From Acidobacteriaceae bacterium (GTDB taxonomy: Bacteria; Acidobacteriota; Terriglobia; Terriglobales; Acidobacteriaceae), in assembly GCA_003156805.1 (NCBI GenBank), contig PMHV01000057.1, forward strand, positions 1 through 41,775: a stretch of DNA of 41,775 bases. The letters are read 5' to 3'. Positions 32,601-40,162 of the stretch are shown here, in pieces (position 1 is the first letter of the stretch; every line of letters starts with the position of its first letter). A program made the position numbers and the translations under genes. The notes under the pieces were generated by a model. It did no database searches. It was not told the DNA's origin and worked only from the letters and a program-made list of their open reading frames with translations.

Positions 32601-33524
32601 GAAGAAAAAGGTACGATCCTTCTTAATCGGACCGCCGAACGTGCCGCCGAACTGGTTCTGATTGAGCTGCGGCTTGCTGGTGTCAGGGTAGCCGCGCGAA
32701 TCCAGAACCGTGTTGCGGAAGTATTCGTAAATATTCCCGTGAAAGGTATTGGTTCCAGACTTGGTGATCACGTTCACGACGGAGCCGGAGTTGCGGCCGT
32801 ATTCGGCATCGAAGGTGTTGGTGATGACGCGAAACTCCTCGACTGCGTCGGGAGTGGGTTGGATCGTGGGGGTGTTCACGAACTGGTCGTTAGCGTCACC
32901 GCCATTGACGCTGAAGTTGTTGGCGCGTGTCCGGCCACCGTTGACGGAGACAGAGCCGGGGTCGTCGGAGCCGAAGAACAAGCTGCCGCTCGATCCCAGC
33001 TGGGCCTGCACACCGGGCTGAAGTTGCAAGAACTGGTAAGTGTCGCGGGTGTTTAAGGGCAGTTCATTGACGGAGCGGTCGTTGATGACGGCGCCCAGCT
33101 GAGTGCTGGTGGTATCGACCTGAGGGGCTTCCGAGGTTACTTCGACAGTTTCCTGGGATCCACCGATTTGCAGGGTGGAGTTGAGAGTCACCACCTGATT
33201 GACGTCGACGATTACGCCTTTCTGAACATTTTTCTTGAATCCTTTGAGTTCGTACTCAACCGTGTACGTGCTGGGAACGACGTCGACGAAGCTGTAGTCG
33301 CCGCTGTCATTGGTCAGCGCGTTGTGGCTGATGCCGGTCGCTTCGTTGACTAGAGTGACCTTCACGGCGGTTAGGACGGCGCCGGTAGGGTCGGCGACCC
33401 GGCCCAAAATGCGGCCGCTGGCGCCTTGGGCGGAAAGCAGTGTGGGAACCGCAAGAGAGATCGCGACGACAAGGCAAACCGTTTCCAGACACATCATGGT
33501 CCAGCGGGCTCGCAGTGATGGCAT
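29700..33524 (-). CDS. Oar-like TonB-dependent receptor with carboxypeptidase-regulatory-like domain
   Basis: 1274 residues. The signal peptide (CLVVAISLAVPTLLSAQ) is followed by a carboxypeptidase-regulatory-like domain (residues ~33-120: 'GRILGRVADPTGAVLTAVKVTLVNEATG', 'DSGDYSFVDVVPSTYTVEYELKGFKK'), then a TonB plug ('RSVNELPLNTRDTYQFLQLQPGV', 'NSGSVVNVITKSGTNTFHGN') and a long beta-barrel ending in phenylalanines (LLQFALKFFF). Such OMPs are very abundant in Acidobacteriota and import large or scarce ligands, sometimes glycans or peptides. ATG has GGAGGTTCC upstream. It is divergent from the MerR-XRE-cupin regulator and shares the operator region, so its substrate may belong to the amine island. 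Confidence 0.93.
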   Translation of the reverse strand: MPSLRARWTMMCLETVCLVVAISLAVPTLLSAQGASGRILGRVADPTGAVLTAVKVTLVNEATGISHNALTNDSGDYSFVDVVPSTYTVEYELKGFKKNVQKGVIVDVNQVVTLNSTLQIGGSQETVEVTSEAPQVDTTSTQLGAVINDRSVNELPLNTRDTYQFLQLQPGVQAQLGSSGSLFFGSDDPGSVSVNGGRTRANNFSVNGGDANDQFVNTPTIQPTPDAVEEFRVITNTFDAEYGRNSGSVVNVITKSGTNTFHGNIYEYFRNTVLDSRGYPDTSKPQLNQNQFGGTFGGPIKKDRTFFFLSYEGRRIRAGQPGQLLNVPTTQEFGGNFSAQGPFAGGISPGGFVAQVLDGRSGCDAALGLPANGIANNIPTDPSTGLTDWSSVFPSGVIPTQCQDPVATNMLQQFVPAANTGSNLYQVIPVGTDNADQFTARIDHRINDRQNFTAYYYFNDGRELQPYDSFEASGANVPGFGNFNNERFQQWNFTHTWTITSALVNEAHFTYMREGELGFIKPQTTNAVTSSCTGAAAAYCFTGTSDSAAITSEFGTAANLGITPGLPASLTGVPFVNISGGANFGNNFEGFLPQVGNSFQWSDGLSWVKGNHTFKFGVDIRRARFDQFYYFDVNGEYTFDNSGPNAIVPGDGDQYAEFLLGLADGYTQGSGQREDIRSTAVYPFVQDSWKVKPNLTLNYGLRWELTPPPVDISGHVETFRPGQNSTVYPCGITTSTSYWQSLGVASPTCANTGSEPTGLVVPGDPGVPAGMTSTYYKAFAPRIGMAYSPNFTSGPLSALFGSGGKTSIRAGWGLFYNPIEELVMAQFGAEPPFGGSSSLSDVFFNTPFVNQGEYTAPNPFNGIITPTKGAPTDLSLFRPILLYGEFGPHLRAQYTSQYNLTIQRELSNSTMFQISYVGSQGHRLLATHDINPSNPQTCLDIINIANLNPANVSSYGSPATCGPTLEDSQWSVTVPQGYLFHLPNGSTLTGATGGTPVQMVGLRPYSSPNCVTSGANIGTGCPVDGVPVFTDVFAEDTIANSSYNALEMMLQKRFSHGLQFQAAYTFSKSIDDGSTFEETLDPFNYNASRALSLFNSKQRFVVSYDWELPTTRYQGFAGRLLNDWEVSGITQFQSGFPIRLDTEDDTELINSLFFLGTESPSLIGPLQIENPKKTGGFYLNYNQFQDPPLGQFNNGTQRTLCCGPGLADWDFSVHKKILLSETRYLQFRAEIFNVFNRTNFSNPDGHFSDGATEFGKITEAGDPRLLQFALKFFF

Positions 33525-33575
33525 GGAACCTCCAGCATTTTCAGGAGAAGTTGTTTTTTTCTTGAATGCAACTGC

Positions 33576-33603
33576 TTGTGTCCGACCACAACCTTGCTAT
33601 AAT
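33576..33603 (+). promoter_or_regulatory. Promoter of the regulator gene (-35 TTGTGT, -10 TATAAT)
   Basis: TTGTGT at 33576-33581 and a perfect TATAAT at 33598-33603 are 16 bp apart, the best sigma70-type promoter in the window. The transcript would start near 33610, about 88 bases before the regulator ATG. The -10 is framed by an inverted repeat (33590-33614). Confidence 0.6.
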
Positions 33604-33614
33604 CCGGCAAGGTT
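33590..33614. promoter_or_regulatory. Candidate operator: AACCTTGC-n9-GCAAGGTT over the -10 box
   Basis: A perfect 8-bp inverted repeat (AACCTTGC at 33590-33597, GCAAGGTT at 33607-33614) with a 9-nt spacer encloses TATAATCCG, so a bound repressor would cover the -10 element. It lies between the divergent TonB receptor and the MerR-XRE-cupin regulator. Most likely autoregulation, possibly also control of the receptor side. Confidence 0.55.
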
Positions 33615-33697
33615 AGAGAAGGGGGACGCGCGCTGTCAAGGAGAAAAAAGCGCGCACCTCCATAGAAAATTCTTATCGAAGCTCCAGCCAGGGAACG

Positions 33698-34498
33698 ATG
33701 AAACCGAAGATTCCCGAGCCCTGTTTGAAGATTGGCGACGTGGCGCGTCGCGTGGGGGTTTCTCCGTCGGTGATCCGGTCGTGGGAAAGTTTGGGACTGA
33801 CGCGTCCGCGGCGCACCGAAAGCAAGTACCGGCTCTACACGGCCGACGACGTGAAGCTGCTGAAGCGAGCGCGTTTTCTGCGCAAGGTGCGGGGGCTGAA
33901 CGCAGCAGCGATTGTGCAGTTGCTGAAACGGGAAGGGCGCGTGCCTCCGGCGGGAGATGGAAATGCAGCAGCGATTGGAACTCACTTGCGGCAGTTGCGG
34001 GCCAAGCGGCGACTTTCGCTGGCACAGGTGGCGCGAGCGGTGGGCATTTCGGTAGGCTTCCTGAGCGCGATGGAGCGCTCGCAGATGAGCGGATCGGTGG
34101 GCACGCTGCGCAGGCTGGCGCGTTTCTACCGCACCAATATTTTGGATTTTTTCAATGCCACCGGAGGCAGCGGCCGGCATGTGAGTCCAGGAGAGAGAAA
34201 AGTGCTGGAGGCCGGACCGGGAGTCCGCATGGAATTGCTGGCCTGGGGCAATACCGTGATGGAGCCGCATCTGTTTCGCGTGAAGGCGCATGCCGGCAGC
34301 GGAGAATCCTACAGGCATGAGGGAGAAGAATTTCTGTACATCTTGCGTGGGCAACTGGCCATCACCGCGCACGGCGAAGAGTACCGGCTGAAGCCGGGGG
34401 ACAGCTTTTACTTCGAGAGCGCCACGCCGCATAGCTGGCGAAATCCGGGGCGGAGGGAGACCTGGGTGCTGTGGGTGAATACGCCGCCGACGTTCTAA
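33698..34498 (+). CDS. Three-domain regulator: MerR HTH + XRE HTH + cupin
   Basis: 266 residues. Residues ~9-75 form a MerR-type winged helix ('LKIGDVARRVGVSPSVIRSWESLGL', 'KYRLYTADDVKLLKRARFL'). Residues ~92-150 form an XRE/Cro-type HTH ('IGTHLRQLRAKRRLSLAQVARAVGISVGFLSAMERSQM', 'TLRRLARFY'). Residues ~185-262 form a cupin ('PHLFRVKAHAGSGESYRHEGEEFLYILRGQL', 'YRLKPGDSFYFESATPHSWRNPG'). XRE-cupin pairs include PuuR, the putrescine-utilisation repressor; the added MerR domain gives two DNA-binding modules in one chain. It heads the plus-strand group with the polyamine ABC genes, so amine-responsive control of both arms of the island is likely. Start ATG 33698; the reading of domains is firm, the ligand is inferred. 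Confidence 0.88.
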   Translation: MKPKIPEPCLKIGDVARRVGVSPSVIRSWESLGLTRPRRTESKYRLYTADDVKLLKRARFLRKVRGLNAAAIVQLLKREGRVPPAGDGNAAAIGTHLRQLRAKRRLSLAQVARAVGISVGFLSAMERSQMSGSVGTLRRLARFYRTNILDFFNATGGSGRHVSPGERKVLEAGPGVRMELLAWGNTVMEPHLFRVKAHAGSGESYRHEGEEFLYILRGQLAITAHGEEYRLKPGDSFYFESATPHSWRNPGRRETWVLWVNTPPTF

Positions 34499-34564
34499 GT
34501 TGCCACGCATAAGGGACGACGGCGTGTGTCGACGAGGTCTGTCTCAAAACCTTAAGGAGGATCG

Positions 34565-35632
34565 ATGAAGGTGCAACGTTCGGCGATTCTGCTGGGCCTG
34601 CTGACAGCGGTGGTGTTCACCGGCTCTTGCGCGAAGAAAACGCCGTCGCTGAATCTGCTGGTATGGGAAGGCTATGCCGATCCCGCGTTTGTCAAAATCT
34701 TTGAGGAACAGCACCATTGCAAGGTTTCGGCGTCGTACATGGGATCGAGCGATGAACTCGTAGCCAAGTTGCGCGGCGGCAGCGCCGGCAATTACGACGT
34801 GATATCGCCGTCGAGCGACGTGGCCACTTCAATCGCGGCGGCGGGGTTGGCAGCGCCGCTCGATTTGTCGAAGATTCCGGCTTACGGCCAGCTTTCTCCG
34901 CAGCTCACTTCCCTGCCCCTGGTGCGCTTGAACGGTCAAGTCTACGGCGTACCGTTCATGTGGGGCCCGGACCCGATGCTTTACGACACTACGGTTTTTG
35001 CCAAGCCGCCGGAGAGTTGGAATATTTTGTGGGACCCGAAGTATCGCGGGAAGATTTCCGTGTGGGACGATCTTTCGACGGTTTACATGGCGGCGCAAGT
35101 GCTCGGCTATGACACGCCCGATCCGTCGCAGCTTTACAACCTGAGCGACGATCAGCTTGAGGCGGTGAAGAAAAAGTTGCTGGAGTTGAAACCGAGCATC
35201 CGCAAGATGTGGTCGACGGGCGGCGAGCTGACGAATCTCTTTCAGAACCACGAAGTGGTGGCTGCGATGGGCTGGCCGCTGATGACCAATCAACTGCGCA
35301 AGATCAACTTTCCCGTAGGGGAGACGATTCCGAAAGAAAATACGACGGGCTGGATCGATCATCTGATGATTACCGCAGCCAGCGACAACAAGGAACTTGC
35401 CCACGAGTTTCTCGCGTACATGATCGAGGCGCAGACGCAGAAGAAAGTGACGGACGTGACGGGCTACACTCCGGCCAACCCGCAGGCGGCGCAGTTCATG
35501 ACGCCGGAAGAAGTCAAAGCTCTCCATCTCGACGATGTGGACAATTACCAGAAGCGGCTGTATTTCTGGCAGAACGTTCCGCGGCGGGCCAAGTACAACG
35601 AGATTTGGAATGAAGTGAAGGCGGCGCAATAA
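34565..35632 (+). CDS. potD: Polyamine ABC transporter substrate-binding lipoprotein (PotD/PotF-like)
   Basis: 355 residues. ATG has a strong AAGGAGG site 6 bases upstream. The N-terminus is a lipoprotein signal with lipobox TGSC (C22). The fold is a type II periplasmic binding protein of the PotD family: 'LNLLVWEGYADPAFVKIFEEQHHCKVSASYMGSSDELVAKLR', 'YDVISPSSDVATSI', 'VYGVPFMWGPDPMLYDTTVF' and 'GEtIPKENTTGWIDHLMI' (lowercase t marks Thr in GETIP). It would capture spermidine, putrescine or a related amine in the periplasm and pass it to the permeases PotB/C. It is the first of four consecutive transporter genes. Confidence 0.92.
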   Translation: MKVQRSAILLGLLTAVVFTGSCAKKTPSLNLLVWEGYADPAFVKIFEEQHHCKVSASYMGSSDELVAKLRGGSAGNYDVISPSSDVATSIAAAGLAAPLDLSKIPAYGQLSPQLTSLPLVRLNGQVYGVPFMWGPDPMLYDTTVFAKPPESWNILWDPKYRGKISVWDDLSTVYMAAQVLGYDTPDPSQLYNLSDDQLEAVKKKLLELKPSIRKMWSTGGELTNLFQNHEVVAAMGWPLMTNQLRKINFPVGETIPKENTTGWIDHLMITAASDNKELAHEFLAYMIEAQTQKKVTDVTGYTPANPQAAQFMTPEEVKALHLDDVDNYQKRLYFWQNVPRRAKYNEIWNEVKAAQ

Positions 35633-35660
35633 GTCGGCGCCGCTGAGAGGCCTATCGGTC

Positions 35661-36773
35661 ATGGGATTGACCACAACCTCGCTGAGCGCCACCGCGACGG
35701 CCACAAACTCGTCCGCGAAGCCACCTCTGCTGCGCGTTCGCAACCTGGCAAAACGCTTTGGCAAGAATGTAGTGCTGCGGGATATTTCTCTCGACGTGGC
35801 GGAGGGAGAATTTCTCACCATTCTGGGCGAGAGCGGTTCGGGCAAAACGACGCTGCTGCGGATCATTGCGGGATTTGAGAGCGCGAGTTCGGGCGAATTA
35901 TGGATGGGCGAAGAACAGTTGGGCCGGCAGCCGCCTTACCGGCGGCGAGTAAATACAGTATTCCAGCACTACGCGTTGTTTCCCCACCTCACCGTGGAAC
36001 AAAACGTCGGATACGGGTTGAGAGTTGCCAGGCGCCCGGAGACGGAAATTGCGGCGCGTGTGGAGGACGCTTTGGCGAAGGTGAAGATGACGGCACACGC
36101 GAAGGCGAAGCCGTCGAAGATCAGCGGCGGACAACAGCAACGCGTGGCGCTGGCGCGGGCGCTGGTGAATCGCCCGCGGCTGCTGTTGCTGGATGAACCG
36201 CTTTCGGCGCTGGACGCGAATTTGCGGCGGCAGATGCAGGTGGAGTTGAAGTCGCTGCAGCGCGAGGTCGGCATTTCATTCATCTTCGTGACCCACGATC
36301 AGGAAGAAGCGATGGTCATGTCGGACCGGATCGCGCTGCTGCGATCGGGCGAACTCGAGCAGGTCGCGACTCCGCGGGAGATTTACAGCCAACCGGCGAC
36401 TGCCTATGTGGCGCAATTTATCGGGCACACAAATTTGTTGAAAGCCGATGTGCAGGGCGGGATTGCGCGTTGCGTGGCAGGCGCCTGGCCGGTGGAAGCG
36501 GCGGACGGCGTAGCGCTGTTTTCGCTGCGGCCGGAAAACATTCGCGTGATCTCACCTGGCGGCGTGGGCACGGCCGGCGGCGTGCGCGTGCGCGGAAGAG
36601 TACGCCACCAGGCCTTTCACGGCGCGACCGAGTTGATTCGCGTGGAGTGCTCCGAAAATCTTGCGCTGGTTGTCCGGACGTCCAGCGGCGCTGAAGCAAT
36701 GGAAGAAGAAATCGAGCTGGAGTTTTCTCCCACAGATGCGGTGCTGGTTCGCGAATCTGCGGAAAGAATCTGA
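35661..36773 (+). CDS. potA: Polyamine ABC transporter ATP-binding protein (PotA)
   Basis: 370 residues. Walker A 'LGESGSGKTTLLRIIAGFES' (about 55-75), Q-loop region 'VFQHYALFPHLTVEQNVGYGLR', signature 'KISGGQQQRVALARALVNRPRLLLLDEPLSALDANLRRQMQ' (signature plus Walker B), 'THDQEEAMVMSDRIALL' and a C-terminal TOBE-like domain with 'FSLRPENIRVISP'. It hydrolyses ATP at the inner membrane to drive import. It follows potD by 28 bp with GAGAGG before the ATG and is followed directly by potB (TGA then ATG). Confidence 0.94.
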   Translation: MGLTTTSLSATATATNSSAKPPLLRVRNLAKRFGKNVVLRDISLDVAEGEFLTILGESGSGKTTLLRIIAGFESASSGELWMGEEQLGRQPPYRRRVNTVFQHYALFPHLTVEQNVGYGLRVARRPETEIAARVEDALAKVKMTAHAKAKPSKISGGQQQRVALARALVNRPRLLLLDEPLSALDANLRRQMQVELKSLQREVGISFIFVTHDQEEAMVMSDRIALLRSGELEQVATPREIYSQPATAYVAQFIGHTNLLKADVQGGIARCVAGAWPVEAADGVALFSLRPENIRVISPGGVGTAGGVRVRGRVRHQAFHGATELIRVECSENLALVVRTSSGAEAMEEEIELEFSPTDAVLVRESAERI

Positions 36774-37622
36774 ATGTTTTCCCGAGGCTATAAAGCGGCC
36801 GTCACTTTGCCACCGGTGCTCTGGGTGGCGCTGTTTCTGTTCACGCCTTATGTATTGATGTTCTGTTACAGCTTCTGGTCGGTTTCACCTGCGCAAACCA
36901 TCGTTCATTCGTGGGATCTCAACAATTACAAAGATCTCCTGCGGGTCGATGTTTATTGGCAGACACTGCTGCGCTCCATGTGGATTGCGGCGCGAGTCAC
37001 CATCTTTTCGCTCCTGCTGGCATATCCGATGGCATATTTTCTTTCGTTCCAGGCGGGCAAGAGAAAAGATCTGCTGTATCAGTTGGTGGTGATCCCGCTG
37101 TGGGTCAGCTATCTGGTGCGGGCGTATGCGTGGAAAACGATTCTCGGATCCGATGGCGTGCTCAACACGCTTTTGCAATATGTGCATCTGACCCGGCATC
37201 CGCTCGAGTTCCTGCTCTACAGCCCGTTCGCGGTCGTGTTGACGCTGACGCACATTTACACGCCATTTGCATTCTTGCCCATCTACGCTGCCCTGGAGCA
37301 TATTCCGCGCAACTTGGTGGAGGCGTCACACGACCTGGGTGCGACTCCGGCACAGACATTCTGGAGAGTGATCCTTCCGCTTTCGATTCCGGGAGTGCTG
37401 GCGGGGGCGACGTTTGCTTTTGTGCTCAGCCTGGGTGACTTTCTTGCTCCGCTGCTGCTGGGCGGGCCGAGCGGGATCATGATTTCGAACATTGTGGTGA
37501 GCTTGTTTGGCGCGGCTTACAACTGGCCGCTGGGCGCTGCCATTTCATTGTGCATGTTGGTGCTTGTGGTTGGGCTGATCTTCGGCTCCGAGCGGCTGGG
37601 AAAGAAATGGAGCTTCTCGTGA
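36774..37622 (+). CDS. potB: Polyamine ABC transporter permease 1 (PotB)
   Basis: 282 residues, six hydrophobic segments. 'VLWVALFLFTPYVLMFCYSFWSVSP' begins TM1; the EAA loop that contacts PotA is 'EASHDLGATPAQTFWRVILPLSIPGVLAG' (about 182-210). Family: BPD-type permeases of the PotB/HisM class. The ATG at 36774 directly abuts the potA stop. Its last 16 bases overlap the next permease gene. Confidence 0.92.
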   Translation: MFSRGYKAAVTLPPVLWVALFLFTPYVLMFCYSFWSVSPAQTIVHSWDLNNYKDLLRVDVYWQTLLRSMWIAARVTIFSLLLAYPMAYFLSFQAGKRKDLLYQLVVIPLWVSYLVRAYAWKTILGSDGVLNTLLQYVHLTRHPLEFLLYSPFAVVLTLTHIYTPFAFLPIYAALEHIPRNLVEASHDLGATPAQTFWRVILPLSIPGVLAGATFAFVLSLGDFLAPLLLGGPSGIMISNIVVSLFGAAYNWPLGAAISLCMLVLVVGLIFGSERLGKKWSFS

Positions 37623-38464
37623 CCCGCGACGCGGCAACGGCAGAACGTTCGCACTGGCTGCTGCTGCACTGCGTGGCGGTATTCGCATTTTTGTATTTAC
37701 CGATTGCCATTCTTGTTCTTTATTCGTTCAACGGCGAAGGCGTGGGCGGTTTTCCGCCGCATCGTTTGACGCTGGATTGGTACCGCACATTATTTGCCGA
37801 CGAACCGATCTGGGATTCGGTGCTGAACAGCCTTGAAGTGGCTCTGGCGGCGATGGCGATTTCGCTGGCGTTCGGCGTGCCGGCGGCGTTGGCGCTGGAT
37901 CGCGCGCAGTTTCCCGGCAAGGCGTTGTTCCGGCGGTTGGTGCTGTTACCGTTGATTCTGCCGGGGATTATTACGGGGCTTTCGCTGCTCATGCTGTTCA
38001 ACGTGGCGGGAATGAAGCTGAGTTTGCTGACCATCGCTCTGGGCCACGGCACGGCGCTGATCTCAGTGGCGACCACGGAAGTTTTTGCCGGCTTGCAGAA
38101 ACTGGATCGGGCACAGGAAGAAGCTTCGCTGGATCTGGGCGCGAATTACTGGCAAACCTTCTGGCGCATCACGGTACCGAATTTGAAGTTGCCGATCATC
38201 GGCGCGGCGCTCCTGATCTTCACGCTTTCGCTGGATGAGATCGCGGTCAGTTTTTTTCTGATCGGGCGCGATAACACGCTCCCGCTGGAAATCTGGGGGA
38301 GATTGCGGCGGGGCATCACACCGGAGATAAATGCGGTGTCGACGGTCATCTTTGGGTTTTCCCTGATTGCGATTGTCTTGTGGTATCGACTGCGTATGCG
38401 CGGCGAGGGTGCAACGGATGCAGGCATCGAAATCGTTGAAGTGGCCGAGGGAGGTCAAGCGTGA
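37607..38464 (+). CDS. potC: Polyamine ABC transporter permease 2 (PotC)
   Basis: 285 residues, six TM segments. 'FAFLYLPIAILVLYSFN', 'LNSLEVALAAMAISLAFGVPAALALDR' and the EAA loop 'EEASLDLGANYWQTFWRITVPNLKLPIIGAALL' identify the second BPD permease. ATG 37607 (GGGAAAG upstream) overlaps potB by 16 bases. The TGA overlaps the GTG of the flavin oxidase gene by four bases (GTGA), so the oxidase is translated with the transporter. Confidence 0.92.
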   Translation: MELLVTRDAATAERSHWLLLHCVAVFAFLYLPIAILVLYSFNGEGVGGFPPHRLTLDWYRTLFADEPIWDSVLNSLEVALAAMAISLAFGVPAALALDRAQFPGKALFRRLVLLPLILPGIITGLSLLMLFNVAGMKLSLLTIALGHGTALISVATTEVFAGLQKLDRAQEEASLDLGANYWQTFWRITVPNLKLPIIGAALLIFTLSLDEIAVSFFLIGRDNTLPLEIWGRLRRGITPEINAVSTVIFGFSLIAIVLWYRLRMRGEGATDAGIEIVEVAEGGQA

Positions 38465-39999
38465 GTGGCAATCGCAGAGACTTTATCAAGTTCGTGGTAG
38501 CCGGGGCAGTGACGGCGGGATGCCCTGTGGATTTGTCGCTTCTCGGCCAGAGCGGCGATGCACCCAAGAGCCAAGCCGACGTGGATGGCGAGGACAACCG
38601 GATCTGCCACCAGGTCCGCGACAAAGGCAACCAGATATTCTCGCGTCCTCCGGCCTCGGCCCACCATGACGTGGTGATCGTCGGCGGCGGAGTCAGCGGT
38701 CTGACGGCCGCATACCGGATGCAGCATCGCGATGCGCTGCTGCTGGAAAAAGAACCGCACTGGGGCGGAAATGCGTACGCCATGGAGTTCGAAGGCAGCG
38801 TCTACGGTACGGGGTCGGCGTTCTTGTCGAAAGATGAATACGCCTACAGCTTTGCCAAAGAGATTGGTCTGAATCCGCTGCCCATCGACAGTCCCGATGC
38901 CAGCATCCTTCGCGGCGAACTGATACTCGACACCTGGGGCGACGGGCTGAACAAGCTGCCGTATCCTCCGCTGATCCGGGAGAGCTTCAAGAAATTCAAG
39001 AAAGAGATGATGGGCATCGATCTGGAAAAGCGCGGCCGCGAATTGTTCAACGTGCCATTTTCTGAATTCACGAAGCTCTATCCGGCGGAGATCAAGCAAT
39101 GGTGGGACGCGTATGGGCCTTCCAACTGGGGCGCGACCGGCGAGGACACGGCGGCGGCCGTTGCCATCGGCGAACTGCAGCAAATGGCCGCTGAGAGTAG
39201 AAGCGACGACCGTTATACCTGGCCGGGCGGACTGGGAGCGATCACACACAAGCTGGCAGAAATTCTGCAGCCCAAATATGGCGAGCGAATGCAGACCGGG
39301 GCTACCACGGTCGCGGTGGTTTCGGGCAAAGAAGAGGTTCAGGTGACGTATGTGGTGGGCGGCGAACCAAGAACGGTCGCGGCCAAGGCGGTGATTATGG
39401 CTACGCCCAAGTTCATCACTCGGCGCATCGTTGACGGCCTGCCCGAAAAGCAGAGCGAGGCGATGAAGCAAATCCGGTATATTCCTTACCCGGTCGTGAA
39501 TTTGATTTTCGACAAACCCGTCTTCAACCATGGCTACGACACCTGGTGTCCGGGCAACGCCTTCACCGACGTCGTGGTCGCGGACTGGGTGATTCGCCAT
39601 GAGTCCGGCTACCAGCAAAAGTACAACATCCTGAGCTGCTACACGCCGATGAAAGAAGACGACCGCGGCTATCTGCTCAACGAAATCGGCGCCCGCAAGA
39701 TCGCTGCGAATGTGCTACGGGATTTTAAGAACCTGATGCCGGGGATGACTGTCGATCCGATTGAAGTGCACATTTACCGCCGTGGACATCCTTTATATAT
39801 GTCCACGCCGGGGCTGTACACGCGGGTGCAGCCGCTGGTGCGGCAGTCCATGGATCGCGTGTTCTTCGCCAATACCGATTCGGAAGGACCGGAATCCACG
39901 ACCAACGAGGGAATCCGCGCGGCGCAGCGTGCGGTGAAGCAAGCAGAAGCGCGGCTGGCGGGCAGGACTGCCCCGAAAGAAAAAGCTGTTGCGGGATGA
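38461..39999 (+). CDS. Tat-type lipoprotein flavin amine oxidase-like enzyme
   Basis: 512 residues. GTG 38461 overlaps the potC stop. The N-terminus 'NRRDFIKFVVAGAVTAGC' combines a twin-arginine motif (RR at 5-6) with a lipobox (TAGC, C21), so the folded flavoprotein should be exported by Tat and lipid-anchored outside the inner membrane. A dinucleotide site 'VVIVGGGVSGLTAAY' (71-85) follows, then 'WGGNAYAMEFEGSVYGTGSAFLS' as in FAD amine oxidases and NAD(P)/FAD-binding family proteins; 'AVIMATPKFITRR' and 'VFFANTDSEGPESTTNEGI' close the FAD domain. Co-translation with a polyamine importer suggests periplasmic polyamine oxidation, but the substrate is inferred. Confidence 0.8.
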   Translation: MSGNRRDFIKFVVAGAVTAGCPVDLSLLGQSGDAPKSQADVDGEDNRICHQVRDKGNQIFSRPPASAHHDVVIVGGGVSGLTAAYRMQHRDALLLEKEPHWGGNAYAMEFEGSVYGTGSAFLSKDEYAYSFAKEIGLNPLPIDSPDASILRGELILDTWGDGLNKLPYPPLIRESFKKFKKEMMGIDLEKRGRELFNVPFSEFTKLYPAEIKQWWDAYGPSNWGATGEDTAAAVAIGELQQMAAESRSDDRYTWPGGLGAITHKLAEILQPKYGERMQTGATTVAVVSGKEEVQVTYVVGGEPRTVAAKAVIMATPKFITRRIVDGLPEKQSEAMKQIRYIPYPVVNLIFDKPVFNHGYDTWCPGNAFTDVVVADWVIRHESGYQQKYNILSCYTPMKEDDRGYLLNEIGARKIAANVLRDFKNLMPGMTVDPIEVHIYRRGHPLYMSTPGLYTRVQPLVRQSMDRVFFANTDSEGPESTTNEGIRAAQRAVKQAEARLAGRTAPKEKAVAG

Positions 40000-40162
40000 T
40001 TTCTCACGCCGGCGCGCGCCCGATTCCAGTCAATCCCACCTTTCGTACTCGCACGAACTCCTTCTGAGAGTTGGCCGCGCATAGTAAAGTAGTAGCAGCG
40101 GCGTTCCAGCGGCTGATGCCTGTTTCGCCGATTTTCTATCCATCATCGAAGGACAATATCAT

